Positions 1-8,820 are shown, counted from the first letter of the stretch. The stretch is DNA of 64,000 nucleotides from Pseudodesulfovibrio sediminis (GCF_020886695.1 NZ_AP024485.1:124001-188000); one strand, 5' to 3'. The notes: generated from the sequence alone by a model not told the origin. Translations and numbers: made by a program.

Positions 1-1
1 G

Positions 2-334
2 TGCAACAATTATTACCCCTACCTCAAGCCGGGCGGACTCCTTGTTTTGGAAACCGATTTGGTCAAGCAGCCGCCTACCAATCAATTCCTTGGGCTGCCG
101 TATACGACGCTGGCAAAGGACAAGGTCGGCATTGTGCAGGCCATGAATACCGTTGTCCTGGGCTCGTTGTCCATGTTGCTGCCCTTTGTCAATCAGGGCG
201 TTATGCGCAAAAGCCTGGAGTCTGTGCTGCCACCCAAGATCAAGGCTGTCAACACCAAGGCCTTCAATCTTGGCCATCGTCTCGCCAAGAAGGAGTGGGG
301 CGAAGATGCAGGGGATGTCTGGACAGTGGAGTAA
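2..334 (+). CDS. 2-oxoacid:acceptor oxidoreductase, gamma subunit (3' part only)
   Basis: The frame is open from the first base of the window and ends in TAA at 334, so only the last 110 residues are present and the start lies upstream. The segment resembles the C-terminal half of the gamma subunit (KorC/VorC/PorG type) of ferredoxin-dependent 2-oxoacid oxidoreductases. These catalyse CoA-dependent oxidative decarboxylation of 2-oxoacids. Family-like stretches are GGLLVLETDLV, the region around NTVVLGSL, and a C-terminal AFNLGHRLAKKEW. The alpha and beta subunits should be just outside the window on the same strand. A bidirectional hairpin terminator follows. The substrate (pyruvate, 2-oxoglutarate or branched-chain oxoacid) cannot be told from this fragment. 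Confidence 0.75.
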   Translation, partial: CNNYYPYLKPGGLLVLETDLVKQPPTNQFLGLPYTTLAKDKVGIVQAMNTVVLGSLSMLLPFVNQGVMRKSLESVLPPKIKAVNTKAFNLGHRLAKKEWGEDAGDVWTVE

Positions 335-370
335 GTGTGGTGCAGTCGTGAATACAGTTACAGAATAAAC

Positions 371-406
371 AAAAAGGGCCGTCGGTTATACCGACGGCCC
401 TTTTTG
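371..406. terminator. Bidirectional Rho-independent terminator
   Basis: A perfect 10-bp stem (376-385 with 391-400, GGGCCGTCGG and its complement) closes a 5-nt loop. It has five A on the left and five T on the right, so it can stop transcription from both the oxoacid oxidoreductase gene and the convergent lipoprotein gene. Confidence 0.9.
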
Positions 407-417
407 TTTGCGCGCTG

Positions 418-1074
418 TTATTCAAACGACGTCTTCACTGTCGGGCTGAGTCCTTCATCCTTTTTGAGTTGGGGCAGCATTTCCCGGATGTTGTCCGTGA
501 TGGGCAGCGTCCAGTTGTGTGCGGAGACCACTGCCGAGTCAACCAGTCTGATGACCTTGGCGGACATGTAGATATATTGATCGGCGATGACATACGACCC
601 GATGAGCATGGCGGATCTGGGCGGCAGGTCATCTCTCAGGGCGCTGCGGTTTGCATAGTCCGTCGCACTTTTCCCTTCGGCATACTGATAGTCGGTCTTG
701 TTGGGTTTGCCATCAGTGATGAGGATGTCGTGTTGGACCAATCGGTCTGCTACCTGTTGCGTCATGACATACCCGAAAATCGCATTGTCGCCGGGGTCTT
801 TCTGGTTGACAAAACGACGGACAAAAACAGCGGACTTCATGGTCAATTCGCCATCGTCAACATTGGCATACAGCACATCCGCCGCTTTGTAGTTCAGTTC
901 TATGATAGGTATCTCAGCTGTGTCGTGGTAGGCGCGCGCCGTGGGAGCATCGTCGAACAGGAAGTCATACGTATCGCCTGCTCCTTCTTTGGTGTCTTCC
1001 CAGGCACGGTTGCCGCACCCGTAGACGAAGAAGAGAGCAGTGAGCAGCAGCAGGGTCGTGGTCGTTCGTTTCAT
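418..1074 (-). CDS. FlgO-like outer-membrane lipoprotein (putative)
   Basis: A 218-residue protein with a lipoprotein signal: MKRT, a hydrophobic stretch, then a lipobox ending VYGC. After cleavage it would be anchored through that Cys. The body fits the FlgO/LPP20-type domain seen in Vibrio flagellar assembly lipoproteins. It has an N-terminal A-D-x-L segment, a central YV-type strand (IGSYVIADQYIYMSAKVIRL) and the following VDSAVVSAHNW. The ATG at 1074 is preferred over the upstream ATG at 1113 because it puts the signal peptide at the N-terminus. The motAB genes lie about 1 kb away, which agrees with a flagellar link but does not prove it. The family call is moderate; the lipoprotein nature is well supported. 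Confidence 0.65.
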   Translation of the reverse strand: MKRTTTTLLLLTALFFVYGCGNRAWEDTKEGAGDTYDFLFDDAPTARAYHDTAEIPIIELNYKAADVLYANVDDGELTMKSAVFVRRFVNQKDPGDNAIFGYVMTQQVADRLVQHDILITDGKPNKTDYQYAEGKSATDYANRSALRDDLPPRSAMLIGSYVIADQYIYMSAKVIRLVDSAVVSAHNWTLPITDNIREMLPQLKKDEGLSPTVKTSFE

Positions 1075-1139
1075 GGTGTCCGTCCCGGAGTCACAGTTGA
1101 AAGCACATGCCAAAGCGTGAGTACTGATTACTCATACCT

Positions 1140-1979
1140 TTATTCGGTCAAGCCGGGGATTTCCTTTAGGACCGCACGGATAAGTTTTGTCATCGCGGCC
1201 GAGGATTTTTCCGCCTGGGCGATGACTTCATCCAGCGGGGCGTCTTTCATGCAGTCGGGGAGATTCTTGTTGGTCAGGCAGGAGATGCCGAGTACGCGGA
1301 TTCCCATGTGATGGGCGGCTATGGCCTCCATGCAGGTGGACATGCCTATGGCGTCGGCGCCCATGCGTCTGTACATGCGGGTTTCTGCCGGCGTTTCCAT
1401 GTTCGGTCCCATGACCTGCATGAATACGCCTCGCTCCAGGCGAATGCCAAGCTCAAGAGCCTTGTCCACTGCCAGAGCGCGCAGAGTGGGATCGTACACG
1501 GCGCACATGTCCGGGAAACGGTCGCCCCAGGCGTCTACGTTTTCGCCTCTGAGCGGAGTGTGCCCGGTCAGGTTGATATGGTCCTCGATAAGCATGGGGG
1601 AGCCGGTTTCAAAGGACGGGTTGAGTGCGCCTACGGCATTGGTCAGGATCAGTGTTTTGACACCGATTTCGCCAAGCACGCGGATATTGTGTGTAGCTTC
1701 CTGGGCCGAGAAGCCTTCATAGAGGTGAAAGCGTCCCTGAAGTGCGATGACAGGTACACCGTCGATGGTGCCATATATGAACTGTCCGGCGTGGCTTTTG
1801 ACTGTGGAGACCGGGAACTCGTTAATGGCCTCATAGGGGATGGCAATAGGGTTCTCAATGGCCTCGGCAAGACCGCCTAACCCAGTCCCGGTGATGAAAG
1901 CAACGGTGCCATCTTGAATTTTGCCTAGCTTTTCTTGTATGTATGCGGCAGAATGATGTATCTTTTTGTGGTATTCCAT
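1140..1979 (-). CDS. punA: Purine nucleoside phosphorylase (PNP-I, trimeric type)
   Basis: A 279-residue protein, the usual length for the trimeric PNP family. It phosphorolyses purine (deoxy)ribonucleosides to free base and (deoxy)ribose-1-phosphate in the cytoplasm. Visible family motifs are the N-terminal phosphate loop GTGLGGLA, GRFHLYEG, the NAVGALN turn, the base-site region MGPNMETPAETRMYR, and GADAIGMSTCMEAIAAHHMG near the purine-binding Asn/Glu segment. The ATG at 1979 is chosen because AAGGAG stands six bases upstream; an in-frame ATG at 2033 has no such site. It is divergent from motA, and the 90-bp gap must hold both promoters. Inosine/guanosine preference is typical of the family but not shown here. 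Confidence 0.9.
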   Translation of the reverse strand: MEYHKKIHHSAAYIQEKLGKIQDGTVAFITGTGLGGLAEAIENPIAIPYEAINEFPVSTVKSHAGQFIYGTIDGVPVIALQGRFHLYEGFSAQEATHNIRVLGEIGVKTLILTNAVGALNPSFETGSPMLIEDHINLTGHTPLRGENVDAWGDRFPDMCAVYDPTLRALAVDKALELGIRLERGVFMQVMGPNMETPAETRMYRRMGADAIGMSTCMEAIAAHHMGIRVLGISCLTNKNLPDCMKDAPLDEVIAQAEKSSAAMTKLIRAVLKEIPGLTE

Positions 1980-2069
1980 GTTGACTCCTTCAGTGTGCTG
2001 TCGTGTGTGCTCGGGGGAGAGCATGTTGATCAAGCGTATCGAATTGAAATGTAAGGACAGGCTCGCTTT

Positions 2070-2825
2070 ATGGATATTGTGACACTACTTGGACTCGCCG
2101 TTGGTTTGTCTTTGATTGGCGGTGCCATTTTACTCGGTGGTGCTGTTGACGTTTTTATCAATATATCCGGTATGATGATTGTTGTTGGCGGCACCCTGGC
2201 CTCCATTATGGTGGCCTTCCCGTTTGAAGAGGTTATACAGGCCTTCACCGCTGCGTTCAAGATGTTCGTGCAGCGCAAAAGTAAAGTCCGTGATGTGGTC
2301 AACATCATGGTCAAGGTGGCAGAGATCAGCCGCCGCGAAGGTCTTGTCGCCCTGGAAAATGTCCAGACCGAGAATATGGTTCTCAAAAAATCCTGCCAGC
2401 TCATCGCGGATAATGCCGATCCTGATCTTATTCGAACAACGCTTTCCATTGAAATCACTTCCATGCGTCGACGGCATCAGGTGGGCCAGGATGTGTTCAA
2501 GCGGCTGGCTGCTCTGGCCCCGGCATTTGGTATGATGGGGACACTCATCGGTCTGGTGCAGATGTTGTCCCAACTCAACGATCCCAAGGCCATTGGTCCG
2601 GCCATGGCGGTCGCTCTGCTGACGACTTTTTACGGTTCTGCCATGTCTACGCTCTTTTTTATTCCACTGGCAGCCAAGCTCAGAGCGCGTACCTTGCAGG
2701 AGCAGTTGCATCTGGAAGTCATTTTTGAGGGTGCCAAATCCATTCTTGAGAACAACAACCCCCGGCTGGTTTATGAAAAGCTCTCGTCTTTCCTGGCACC
2801 GGCCGAGCGTGAGAATCAGCGATGA
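2070..2825 (+). CDS. motA: Flagellar motor stator protein MotA
   Basis: A 251-residue inner-membrane protein with four predicted membrane segments (about residues 5-22, 28-50, 145-167 and 180-200) and a large cytoplasmic loop between TM2 and TM3. The GMMGTLIGLVQML segment before TM3 and the PFYGS-like stretch in TM4 (here TTFYGSAMSTLFFIPLA) are typical of MotA/PomA. With MotB it forms the ion-driven stator that turns the flagellum. The stop codon overlaps the motB start (ATGA), so the two are translationally coupled. Whether protons or sodium drive it cannot be decided from this sequence. Confidence 0.95.
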   Translation: MDIVTLLGLAVGLSLIGGAILLGGAVDVFINISGMMIVVGGTLASIMVAFPFEEVIQAFTAAFKMFVQRKSKVRDVVNIMVKVAEISRREGLVALENVQTENMVLKKSCQLIADNADPDLIRTTLSIEITSMRRRHQVGQDVFKRLAALAPAFGMMGTLIGLVQMLSQLNDPKAIGPAMAVALLTTFYGSAMSTLFFIPLAAKLRARTLQEQLHLEVIFEGAKSILENNNPRLVYEKLSSFLAPAERENQR

Positions 2826-3565
2826 ATGATGACAATGATCGGTTGATAAACCTCAGTGACGAAGAGGATGATGGCGGAGGAGAGTGGCTGACCACGTTTG
2901 CCGATCTCTCCATGCTGCTACTTGTCTTTTTCGTATTGCTGTACTCGATGTCCACCATAGACAACGAGAAGTTTTCTGATACGTTTTCGTCGGTGACCAA
3001 GGCGTTGCAAGGGAAAATGCAGAAGATTTCCACCAGCAAGATTACGCAGAATGAAGCCGGTGTGCTCATTGATCAGGCGCTTATGCGACGTCAGATTATT
3101 GAATCCCAGCGCAAGGTTTTTGCCGAGGTCAAAACGCTGCAAACCAAAAAAGGTGTCGAAGGGTTGGTTAGTGCCAATTTCGAAGACGGCATCATCACTC
3201 TCCGTGTTCCCGGCGATGTCATGTTCCAGTCCGGCAGGGTGAAGCTCACCCCCAAAGGGGTGCAGATGGTCTTGACGCTCAAGGAATTCTTCATCAAACA
3301 CAAGGATCAGAATATCAAGATCATCGGGTATACTGATAATATTCGGCCCAGTCAGGGGTCGCGTTTCCATGATAACTGGGAGATATCTGCCATGCGTGCA
3401 GTCAATGTTCTCCGAGAGTTGCTCAAGATGGGTCTGGAATCCACTCGTTTGACAGCGACTGGTCTGGCTTACCTCAACCCCCTGTATCCCAATACCTCTG
3501 AAGAGTACCGGGCGAAGAATCGCCGGGTGGAGTTCGTGCTTGAAAAACGCGTCTCAGGGAAGTAA
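2822..3565 (+). CDS. motB: Flagellar motor stator protein MotB
   Basis: A 247-residue protein with a short acidic cytoplasmic N-terminus, one membrane helix (about residues 26-46) and a C-terminal OmpA-like peptidoglycan-binding domain (about 115-245). Asp28 in TFADLSMLLLVFFVLLYS is the conserved ion-binding aspartate at the start of the helix. The plug/linker region follows, then the OmpA motif including GYTDN and the C-terminal NRRVEFVL. It starts four bases inside motA. A PilZ gene begins 45 bp downstream in the same direction, suggesting c-di-GMP control of motility is encoded next to the stator. Confidence 0.95.
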   Translation: MNDDNDRLINLSDEEDDGGGEWLTTFADLSMLLLVFFVLLYSMSTIDNEKFSDTFSSVTKALQGKMQKISTSKITQNEAGVLIDQALMRRQIIESQRKVFAEVKTLQTKKGVEGLVSANFEDGIITLRVPGDVMFQSGRVKLTPKGVQMVLTLKEFFIKHKDQNIKIIGYTDNIRPSQGSRFHDNWEISAMRAVNVLRELLKMGLESTRLTATGLAYLNPLYPNTSEEYRAKNRRVEFVLEKRVSGK

Positions 3566-3609
3566 GCTGCCTTTGGCGGATAACAGATATTTATGTATTT
3601 GGGGGAGAT

Positions 3610-3990
3610 ATGGATTTTCAAATAAGTATACCGGATGAAGAAGAACAGCTGCGAAAAGCCTTTCGAACCAAGGTTCCCGGGCTGACTGTTCGATTTCCTT
3701 CACTCAATCGCGCATTGGACGTCATGGACCTGAGCGCAACTGGTTTTGCCGTGCTTGATTCTGAAAATGGATTTCAGGAAAAGCAGACCATAGAGATTGA
3801 GTTGCTCATCAAGAACAAGCTGTTCATCAGCGGTGCTTCGGCTTTGGTCATGCGGTGTCTGGATAACGGCATCGTGGGCCTCAATTTTGTTGACTTGGAA
3901 AGACAAAAGCAGATCAAGCTCGACAAACTGGTGCTTGAAGTACAAAAGCGTCTTATCGCATTGAAAAAGAAAAAACGCGATCAGGACTGA
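3610..3990 (+). CDS. PilZ-domain c-di-GMP-binding protein
   Basis: A 126-residue single PilZ domain. The RxxxR motif is seen at Arg15-Arg19 (RKAFR), followed by the D-x-S-x-x-G motif as DLSATG, both used for cyclic-di-GMP binding. A later GLNFVDL strand and a basic C-terminal helix ending KKKKRDQD complete it. It lies 45 bp after motB and 11 bp before a biotin carboxylase gene, so it is probably cotranscribed with one or both. A YcgR-like role as a motor brake is plausible by position, but there is no YcgR-N domain. A GGAG site precedes the ATG at 3610. Confidence 0.85.
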   Translation: MDFQISIPDEEEQLRKAFRTKVPGLTVRFPSLNRALDVMDLSATGFAVLDSENGFQEKQTIEIELLIKNKLFISGASALVMRCLDNGIVGLNFVDLERQKQIKLDKLVLEVQKRLIALKKKKRDQD

Positions 3991-4001
3991 TCGGGGTTCG
4001 C

Positions 4002-5420
4002 ATGAATATTGATCATCACAAGGTCCTCATAGCCAACCGTGGTGAGATTGCCATGCGTGTCATGGGGGCTTGTCGCCGTTTGGGGTTGGATTTTGTCTGT
4101 GTCTCTACGGCTGAAGACAAGGACTCCGGCCATGTGCGTTTCGCCAGGGAATTGGCGGGCGACAGCGCTATATACACCATCACTTCCTATCTTGATGCCA
4201 ACGAAATATTTGCCGTGGCCGACGCGAGTGAAGCAACAGCTGTTCATCCGGGCTACGGTTTTTTTGCCGAAGACTTCCGGTTTGCCCGGCGTGTTGTGCG
4301 CAGGGATCGCCCCATGGAGTTTATCGGTCCTTCCTGGTGGGTCATCCGTGATCTGGGTGACAAGATCAATACAAAGCGTATAGCTCGTAGTCTGGGAGTG
4401 CCCACGGTTCCCGGATCGGATCGGCCTGTATATAGCGAAATAGAGGCTGAGGAGATCGCGTCCAGTCTGTTTGATTTTCAGATCAGCCAGGGCATTGCCG
4501 ATGGTGTGGTCATGGTCAAGGCCTCAGCCGGTGGCGGCGGTATGGGTATTGAGGAAGTGGGCGACTTTGACGAGTTTCGTTCTGTTTTTCGGCGCATCCG
4601 CAATTATGCCAAACGCAATTTCGGCGATGAAGGCGTGCTCATTGAGCAGCGGATATTTGATTTTAACCATCTGGAAGTACAGGTGGTCTCGGAGCGCAGC
4701 GGCAAAAGACATGTGCATTTCGGCACCCGTAACTGTTCGGTTCAATCTACCGGCAAGCAGAAACGAATTGAAGTCGCTCCAGGGTTTGCACCGGGGGTGA
4801 TCCCCTATACGTTCGATGCGGCCAGGGTGCTGGAGGAAATCACGCAGCATTCCCTGTCCATGGCCCGTGAGTCCGGCTATGACAACGTCGGCACGTGGGA
4901 ATGGATCATCACCCCCATGGGTGAGCCGTTTCTTATGGAAGTGAACACCCGTATTCAGGTGGAAAACGGGGTGTCCGCAGTTATTTCTCGTGTCAATGGC
5001 GAACCCGTGGACATCATCACCGAGCAGATACGGTTGGCCCTTGGCGCTCCGCTTGGATACGGACAGGATAGCATCGAAACCGCAGGCGTTGGCATCGAGT
5101 ATCGTATCGTGGCTGAAAACACCGCCAACCGCTTTACGCCTTGCGCCGGACGGATCAAACGCTTCGAATGGAATGCACACGAATGGCTGGATGTGTATAC
5201 GCAGGTCCCGCTGGATTGCGAGTATGAAATTCCCATGGAATTCGACCCGAACCTGGCATTGGCCATTGTGTGGGGGAAGGATCTGGACGAGGTCAAGGCC
5301 AGAGGTTTGCAATTCCTGAACGAGCTGGTTCTGGAAGGTGAGGTCGGCGGAAAAGCGGAGTCATTCTTTAATAATATAAGTTATTTAAAAGATAAAACCA
5401 CTCAACTCCTGGAGTTCTAG
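4002..5420 (+). CDS. Biotin carboxylase-like ATP-grasp protein (acyl-CoA carboxylase, AccC-like)
   Basis: A 472-residue protein with the three parts of biotin carboxylase. The N-terminal preATP-grasp domain starts KVLIANRGEIAMRV and includes HPGYGFFAED. The ATP-grasp domain has a glycine loop ASAGGGGMG. The C-terminal domain follows the catalytic EVNTRIQVE segment. It would carboxylate biotin on the carrier protein using ATP and bicarbonate. Several normally fixed stretches diverge: the usual ERDCS-QRRHQK region reads RNCSVQSTGKQK, and VEHPVTE reads VENGVSA. One base separates its stop from the next gene (AccA-AccD fusion), and a biotin carrier follows, so the three form one carboxylase operon. 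The acyl-CoA substrate is unproven. Confidence 0.85.
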   Translation: MNIDHHKVLIANRGEIAMRVMGACRRLGLDFVCVSTAEDKDSGHVRFARELAGDSAIYTITSYLDANEIFAVADASEATAVHPGYGFFAEDFRFARRVVRRDRPMEFIGPSWWVIRDLGDKINTKRIARSLGVPTVPGSDRPVYSEIEAEEIASSLFDFQISQGIADGVVMVKASAGGGGMGIEEVGDFDEFRSVFRRIRNYAKRNFGDEGVLIEQRIFDFNHLEVQVVSERSGKRHVHFGTRNCSVQSTGKQKRIEVAPGFAPGVIPYTFDAARVLEEITQHSLSMARESGYDNVGTWEWIITPMGEPFLMEVNTRIQVENGVSAVISRVNGEPVDIITEQIRLALGAPLGYGQDSIETAGVGIEYRIVAENTANRFTPCAGRIKRFEWNAHEWLDVYTQVPLDCEYEIPMEFDPNLALAIVWGKDLDEVKARGLQFLNELVLEGEVGGKAESFFNNISYLKDKTTQLLEF

Positions 5421-5421
5421 A

Positions 5422-7692
5422 ATGGATGTGGAAAAAAGAATCCAGGATCTCAAGGATCGTTTGACGTACATTCGCGATGTCTTCATCAATCGTGAAGACG
5501 ACTCCATCCGTCTGCTTTCTCACAAACTTAATGAGTTGCTCGCTCGATACAAGGAAATCCCAGCTGGCGTCGGCAACGACGATCTGGTCAGGATTGAGGA
5601 TTTGTTCAATTTTTCCGAGCGAAAACTCGATCTTACGCTGACACCCATGGACCGGGTGCGCATTGTTCGTCACCCCCAGCGTGTCTGCCTCAAGGACATT
5701 CTCGAAAATGTCTATGACAATTATACCGAAATAGGCGGACGTGGAGAATACAACATCGACCCGAGCATGTGTATTGCACGGGCCGTGTTCTCCCGTAGGG
5801 TAGGCGACAAGCTCATCAATCAGATGGTCATGGTTATCGGGCAGGAAAAGGGACATGGCGAGGCCTTTCGCAATGGCGGGTCCGTCAAACCGTGGGGCAA
5901 TGCCAAGGCGCTCCATTATATGAAGGTGGCGGAGACCGAGAATATCCCTGTGCACACCTATGTCTTTACGCCCGGAGCCTATCCTGTGGAAGACTGGCCC
6001 GGTGCTGCACAGCAGATTGCGCGCAATCTCTATGAACTGGCCGCGCTCAAGGCGCCGGTCATCTCTGTCTTTTCAGAGGGAGGATCGGGTGGAGCCGAGG
6101 CCGTGGGACTGGCTGATCGCAGGATAATGCTCTCTCATGGATATTATTCTGTTATTTCCCCTGAGGGCGCAGCGGCCATTGAAGGTGGATTGCGTGATGG
6201 GAAACGGGCTACCCCGGAACTTATCGAGAAATGTGCCAGACAACTGTGCATCACGGCCGAAGACAATTTGGAAAACGGCTATATCGATCGCATCATTCAG
6301 GAGCCTCCGCTCGGGGCCAGACCCAATCATTATGAATTTTTCCGGGAACTGCGACGTGAATTGATTCAGGCCACCAACGAAGCGGTGAGCGGGGTCAAAT
6401 CCATGAAGCTGTACCGCGCCATGGCCGTCCGTGCCAGCAAGACCGATGACGCCGAATCCATCTACATGCGCTGGACGCTGTCTCCCCGTGCGTTGAATCG
6501 TCTTGTGGATTTGCGACAACGTAAATTCAGGGCCATGAGCCGGAATGCCCGGTTGGATGGCACGGGAATCGTCAATCGCGCCATGGCCGCCACAAAGGGA
6601 ACCATCTGGGCCACCCATTCCTTTCTGCGGTATGATCTGCTTGGCAGGCAGAAAAAACGGTTGGACGCCATGTTCGAGGATCTCGGAGCCGAGGCCCATC
6701 TGGTTCGGCACAAGCTGCTCATGCCGCTCAAGAAGACCATGGACAAGGTGCTGCCCGGCGGTCAGGAAGAGAAAAATTCCCGTATCGGAGATGAGTTCAA
6801 GGAAAAGTTGACCCGCTTGTCCTGTCCCGAGGATGGGGCCTGTCTTGTGGGCAGCGAATGGGCATGGACCAGCCCTCGCAGTCAGGAGGATAGAACCATC
6901 ACCTGCCCCAACGTGCGGACACAGCACTGTCCAGACCTGTGGGTGCCTGATCTCTTTGGTGATTTCGCTGGTGTCTGTCCGTCCTGTGGCCACCATTTCC
7001 CCATGGAATATCGGTGGTATCTGGAAAATGTTTTTGATTACAGCGTGTCCAAGGAGTTCAACCAGCAGTTGGAATCCGTCAATCCGTTGGGGTATGAGAA
7101 GTTCGACCTCAAACTGGATAAGGCAAAGGAAAAGACCGGGTTGAAATCCGCCTGTATTACTTTTGAAACCACCATTGAGGAAGTGGACACCACGGTGGCG
7201 GTTTTATGTGCGCCGTTCAGAGGTGGCAGCGTGGGCGCGGCTGAAGGTGAAAAATTTATTCGAGCGACTGAACGCGCACGTCGTAAGCGGCAACCGCTTA
7301 TCGCCTATGTACATGGCACTGCGGGCATACGAATTCAGGAGGGTGTGAACGGCGTTATCCAGATGCCGCGTTGCACTATTGCGGTGCGGCGGTATATTGA
7401 TGCCGGTGGACTGTACCTCGTGCTCTATGACACCAATTCCTATGCCGGTCCTGTGGCCAGCTTTCTCGGGTGTTCGCCGTACCAGTTTGCCGTCCAGTCC
7501 TCCAACATCGGTTTTGCCGGGCCCGGGGTGATTACCGAGACAACGGGTATAGCCGTGCCGCCGGACTATCATCGAGCCTATCACGCCCTTTCAAGAGGGC
7601 ATATTCATGGCATTTGGGATCGTCGAGAGGTCAAGAAAAACCTGCATCAATCCCTCTTGACCATGGGCGGTCGTAACCTATACTATCGCTAG
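5422..7692 (+). CDS. Fused acetyl-CoA carboxylase carboxyltransferase alpha-beta (AccA-AccD)
   Basis: A 756-residue protein combining both carboxyltransferase subunits. The N-terminal half is AccA-like: GQEKGHGEAFRNGG, the TPGAYPVEDWPGA segment, SEGGSGGAEAVGLADR and YSVISPEGAAAI. The C-terminal half is AccD-like. It opens with a cysteine ribbon whose spacing is CX7C-X15-CX2C, ending VCPSCGHHF, rather than the usual CX2C pairs. It then has crotonase-type segments including GGSVGAAEGEKF and NIGFAGPGVITETTG. It transfers the carboxyl group from biotin to acyl-CoA. The alpha-beta order is the reverse of the beta-alpha order in eukaryotic ACC. It starts one base after the biotin carboxylase gene. 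Confidence 0.88.
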   Translation: MDVEKRIQDLKDRLTYIRDVFINREDDSIRLLSHKLNELLARYKEIPAGVGNDDLVRIEDLFNFSERKLDLTLTPMDRVRIVRHPQRVCLKDILENVYDNYTEIGGRGEYNIDPSMCIARAVFSRRVGDKLINQMVMVIGQEKGHGEAFRNGGSVKPWGNAKALHYMKVAETENIPVHTYVFTPGAYPVEDWPGAAQQIARNLYELAALKAPVISVFSEGGSGGAEAVGLADRRIMLSHGYYSVISPEGAAAIEGGLRDGKRATPELIEKCARQLCITAEDNLENGYIDRIIQEPPLGARPNHYEFFRELRRELIQATNEAVSGVKSMKLYRAMAVRASKTDDAESIYMRWTLSPRALNRLVDLRQRKFRAMSRNARLDGTGIVNRAMAATKGTIWATHSFLRYDLLGRQKKRLDAMFEDLGAEAHLVRHKLLMPLKKTMDKVLPGGQEEKNSRIGDEFKEKLTRLSCPEDGACLVGSEWAWTSPRSQEDRTITCPNVRTQHCPDLWVPDLFGDFAGVCPSCGHHFPMEYRWYLENVFDYSVSKEFNQQLESVNPLGYEKFDLKLDKAKEKTGLKSACITFETTIEEVDTTVAVLCAPFRGGSVGAAEGEKFIRATERARRKRQPLIAYVHGTAGIRIQEGVNGVIQMPRCTIAVRRYIDAGGLYLVLYDTNSYAGPVASFLGCSPYQFAVQSSNIGFAGPGVITETTGIAVPPDYHRAYHALSRGHIHGIWDRREVKKNLHQSLLTMGGRNLYYR

Positions 7693-7765
7693 CTCAATTG
7701 AGGCGTGCCAACGCCTCCAGTGTTTTAAACAAGCTGAAATCATAGAGTGAAATCAAGGAAATATC

Positions 7766-8416
7766 GTGCTGAATATCAAAGAGTTACTTGATAAGGTCAA
7801 AGCGTCTCCCTACCGTGAAATCGTTATCCGTGCACCGCATACCGGCAAGGTTGAGTTTGCCGGACTGAAGCAGGGGGATATGGTTCGTGGTCCTGGTGGA
7901 GAGTACATGGAGAAGCCGGGAACTCTGCTTGCCAATCTGACCCGCGAAAAGAACAAGAAGCCCATTCCGGCACCGGAAAAGGGCATTATCGAAGCCGTAC
8001 ATCTTGAGCATGAAGGCAAATTCGTGGAAGCGGGTGAACCTTTGGTAACCATCAAGCACTACCTGACACGCAAGGAAGTCATCGAGCTTATTTTGCAGGA
8101 GGCGCTGTATCTTTTCCGTGCGCCTGAACGTGCCAAATACTATTTTGTTCCTGAAGTTGATCAGAAGCTCAAGGTTTCCGGCAAGCGTTCGGTGAAGGTC
8201 CATGATGGAATGGAGATTTTGATTGTATCCCGAATGAAGCGGGAAACGCCTCTGGCTTACAGCGGTCCTGAAGGAATTGTGTATTCTGTCTATTTCGGGC
8301 GTGGTGAAAATATCGATGAGGGAGAACCCCTGATTGGCATCTGCCCCGAAGATCAGCTGACAGTGATTCAGGACGTGGTGGCTCGCATTCAGAGTGAATG
8401 GGAAGAAGAGGAATAA
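7766..8416 (+). CDS. Biotin carrier-type protein with biotinyl/lipoyl domain
   Basis: A 216-residue protein, the likely biotin carrier of the adjacent carboxylase. Two lipoyl-like halves can be seen: an N-terminal module around RAPHTGKVEF and APEKGIIEAVHLEHEGKFVEAGEPL, and a C-terminal module containing RMKRET. Lys158 in that stretch takes the position of the biotinylated lysine of the usual AMKMET motif. It is followed by GPEGIVYSVYFGRGENIDEGEPL. Translation starts at GTG (7766) with AAGGAA five bases upstream. The middle region (about 95-140) has no recognised domain. The Met-Lys-Arg context is unusual for a biotin acceptor, so biotinylation is inferred from context and position. Confidence 0.78.
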   Translation: MLNIKELLDKVKASPYREIVIRAPHTGKVEFAGLKQGDMVRGPGGEYMEKPGTLLANLTREKNKKPIPAPEKGIIEAVHLEHEGKFVEAGEPLVTIKHYLTRKEVIELILQEALYLFRAPERAKYYFVPEVDQKLKVSGKRSVKVHDGMEILIVSRMKRETPLAYSGPEGIVYSVYFGRGENIDEGEPLIGICPEDQLTVIQDVVARIQSEWEEEE

Positions 8417-8430
8417 CACAAGGGGGGCTT

Positions 8431-8775
8431 ATGGGTAAGGTTCTGCAGATCCGGGTGTCAGCCTGGACGTACAGTGAGGATGAGGTCAAGAAGACCTGGC
8501 CCAATCTGTGGCGGCTGATGTGGGAGGATGGTGGTGACGCCATTCGGTCCAAAGGTGTGATGGAACTTGCCAAGGCTGTACACGATGCGGGACGCGCAGG
8601 GTTGATTCCTGAAGATGCTGCCGCCGCACTGAAAGAGAAAGCCGCTGAGGTCGAAGTCATTCGTCTCAAGATTGAAAAGGCCTTGAATGACAGAGAGCCC
8701 AAGGTGGCCGATTCCCTGAGTTATGAGATTGAAGATTGTCTGGATGCTTTGGAAGACATTGCAGACAAATTTTGA
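8431..8775 (+). CDS. Conserved hypothetical protein, 114 aa
   Basis: A soluble acidic protein without a recognised domain. The ATG at 8431 is preferred because a strong purine-rich site (AAGGGGGG) lies just upstream and the longer in-frame ORF would overlap the previous gene. The N-terminus (KVLQIRVSAWTY) looks like a beta strand; the remainder is predicted helical with many Ala, Glu and Lys. It lies between the carboxylase operon (14-bp gap) and ssb (45-bp gap), all on the plus strand. The position might suggest a regulatory or structural partner of either, but nothing in the sequence shows which. Confidence 0.7.
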   Translation: MGKVLQIRVSAWTYSEDEVKKTWPNLWRLMWEDGGDAIRSKGVMELAKAVHDAGRAGLIPEDAAAALKEKAAEVEVIRLKIEKALNDREPKVADSLSYEIEDCLDALEDIADKF

Positions 8776-8820
8776 TATCTCTTTTACCTCATGAGCAAGT
8801 AATTTTTCTAAGGAGTAGAT

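Noticed and set aside
469..1311. 280-aa plus-strand frame
   Set aside because: It lies antisense to the FlgO-like and PNP genes, has no ribosome site and no family-like sequence.
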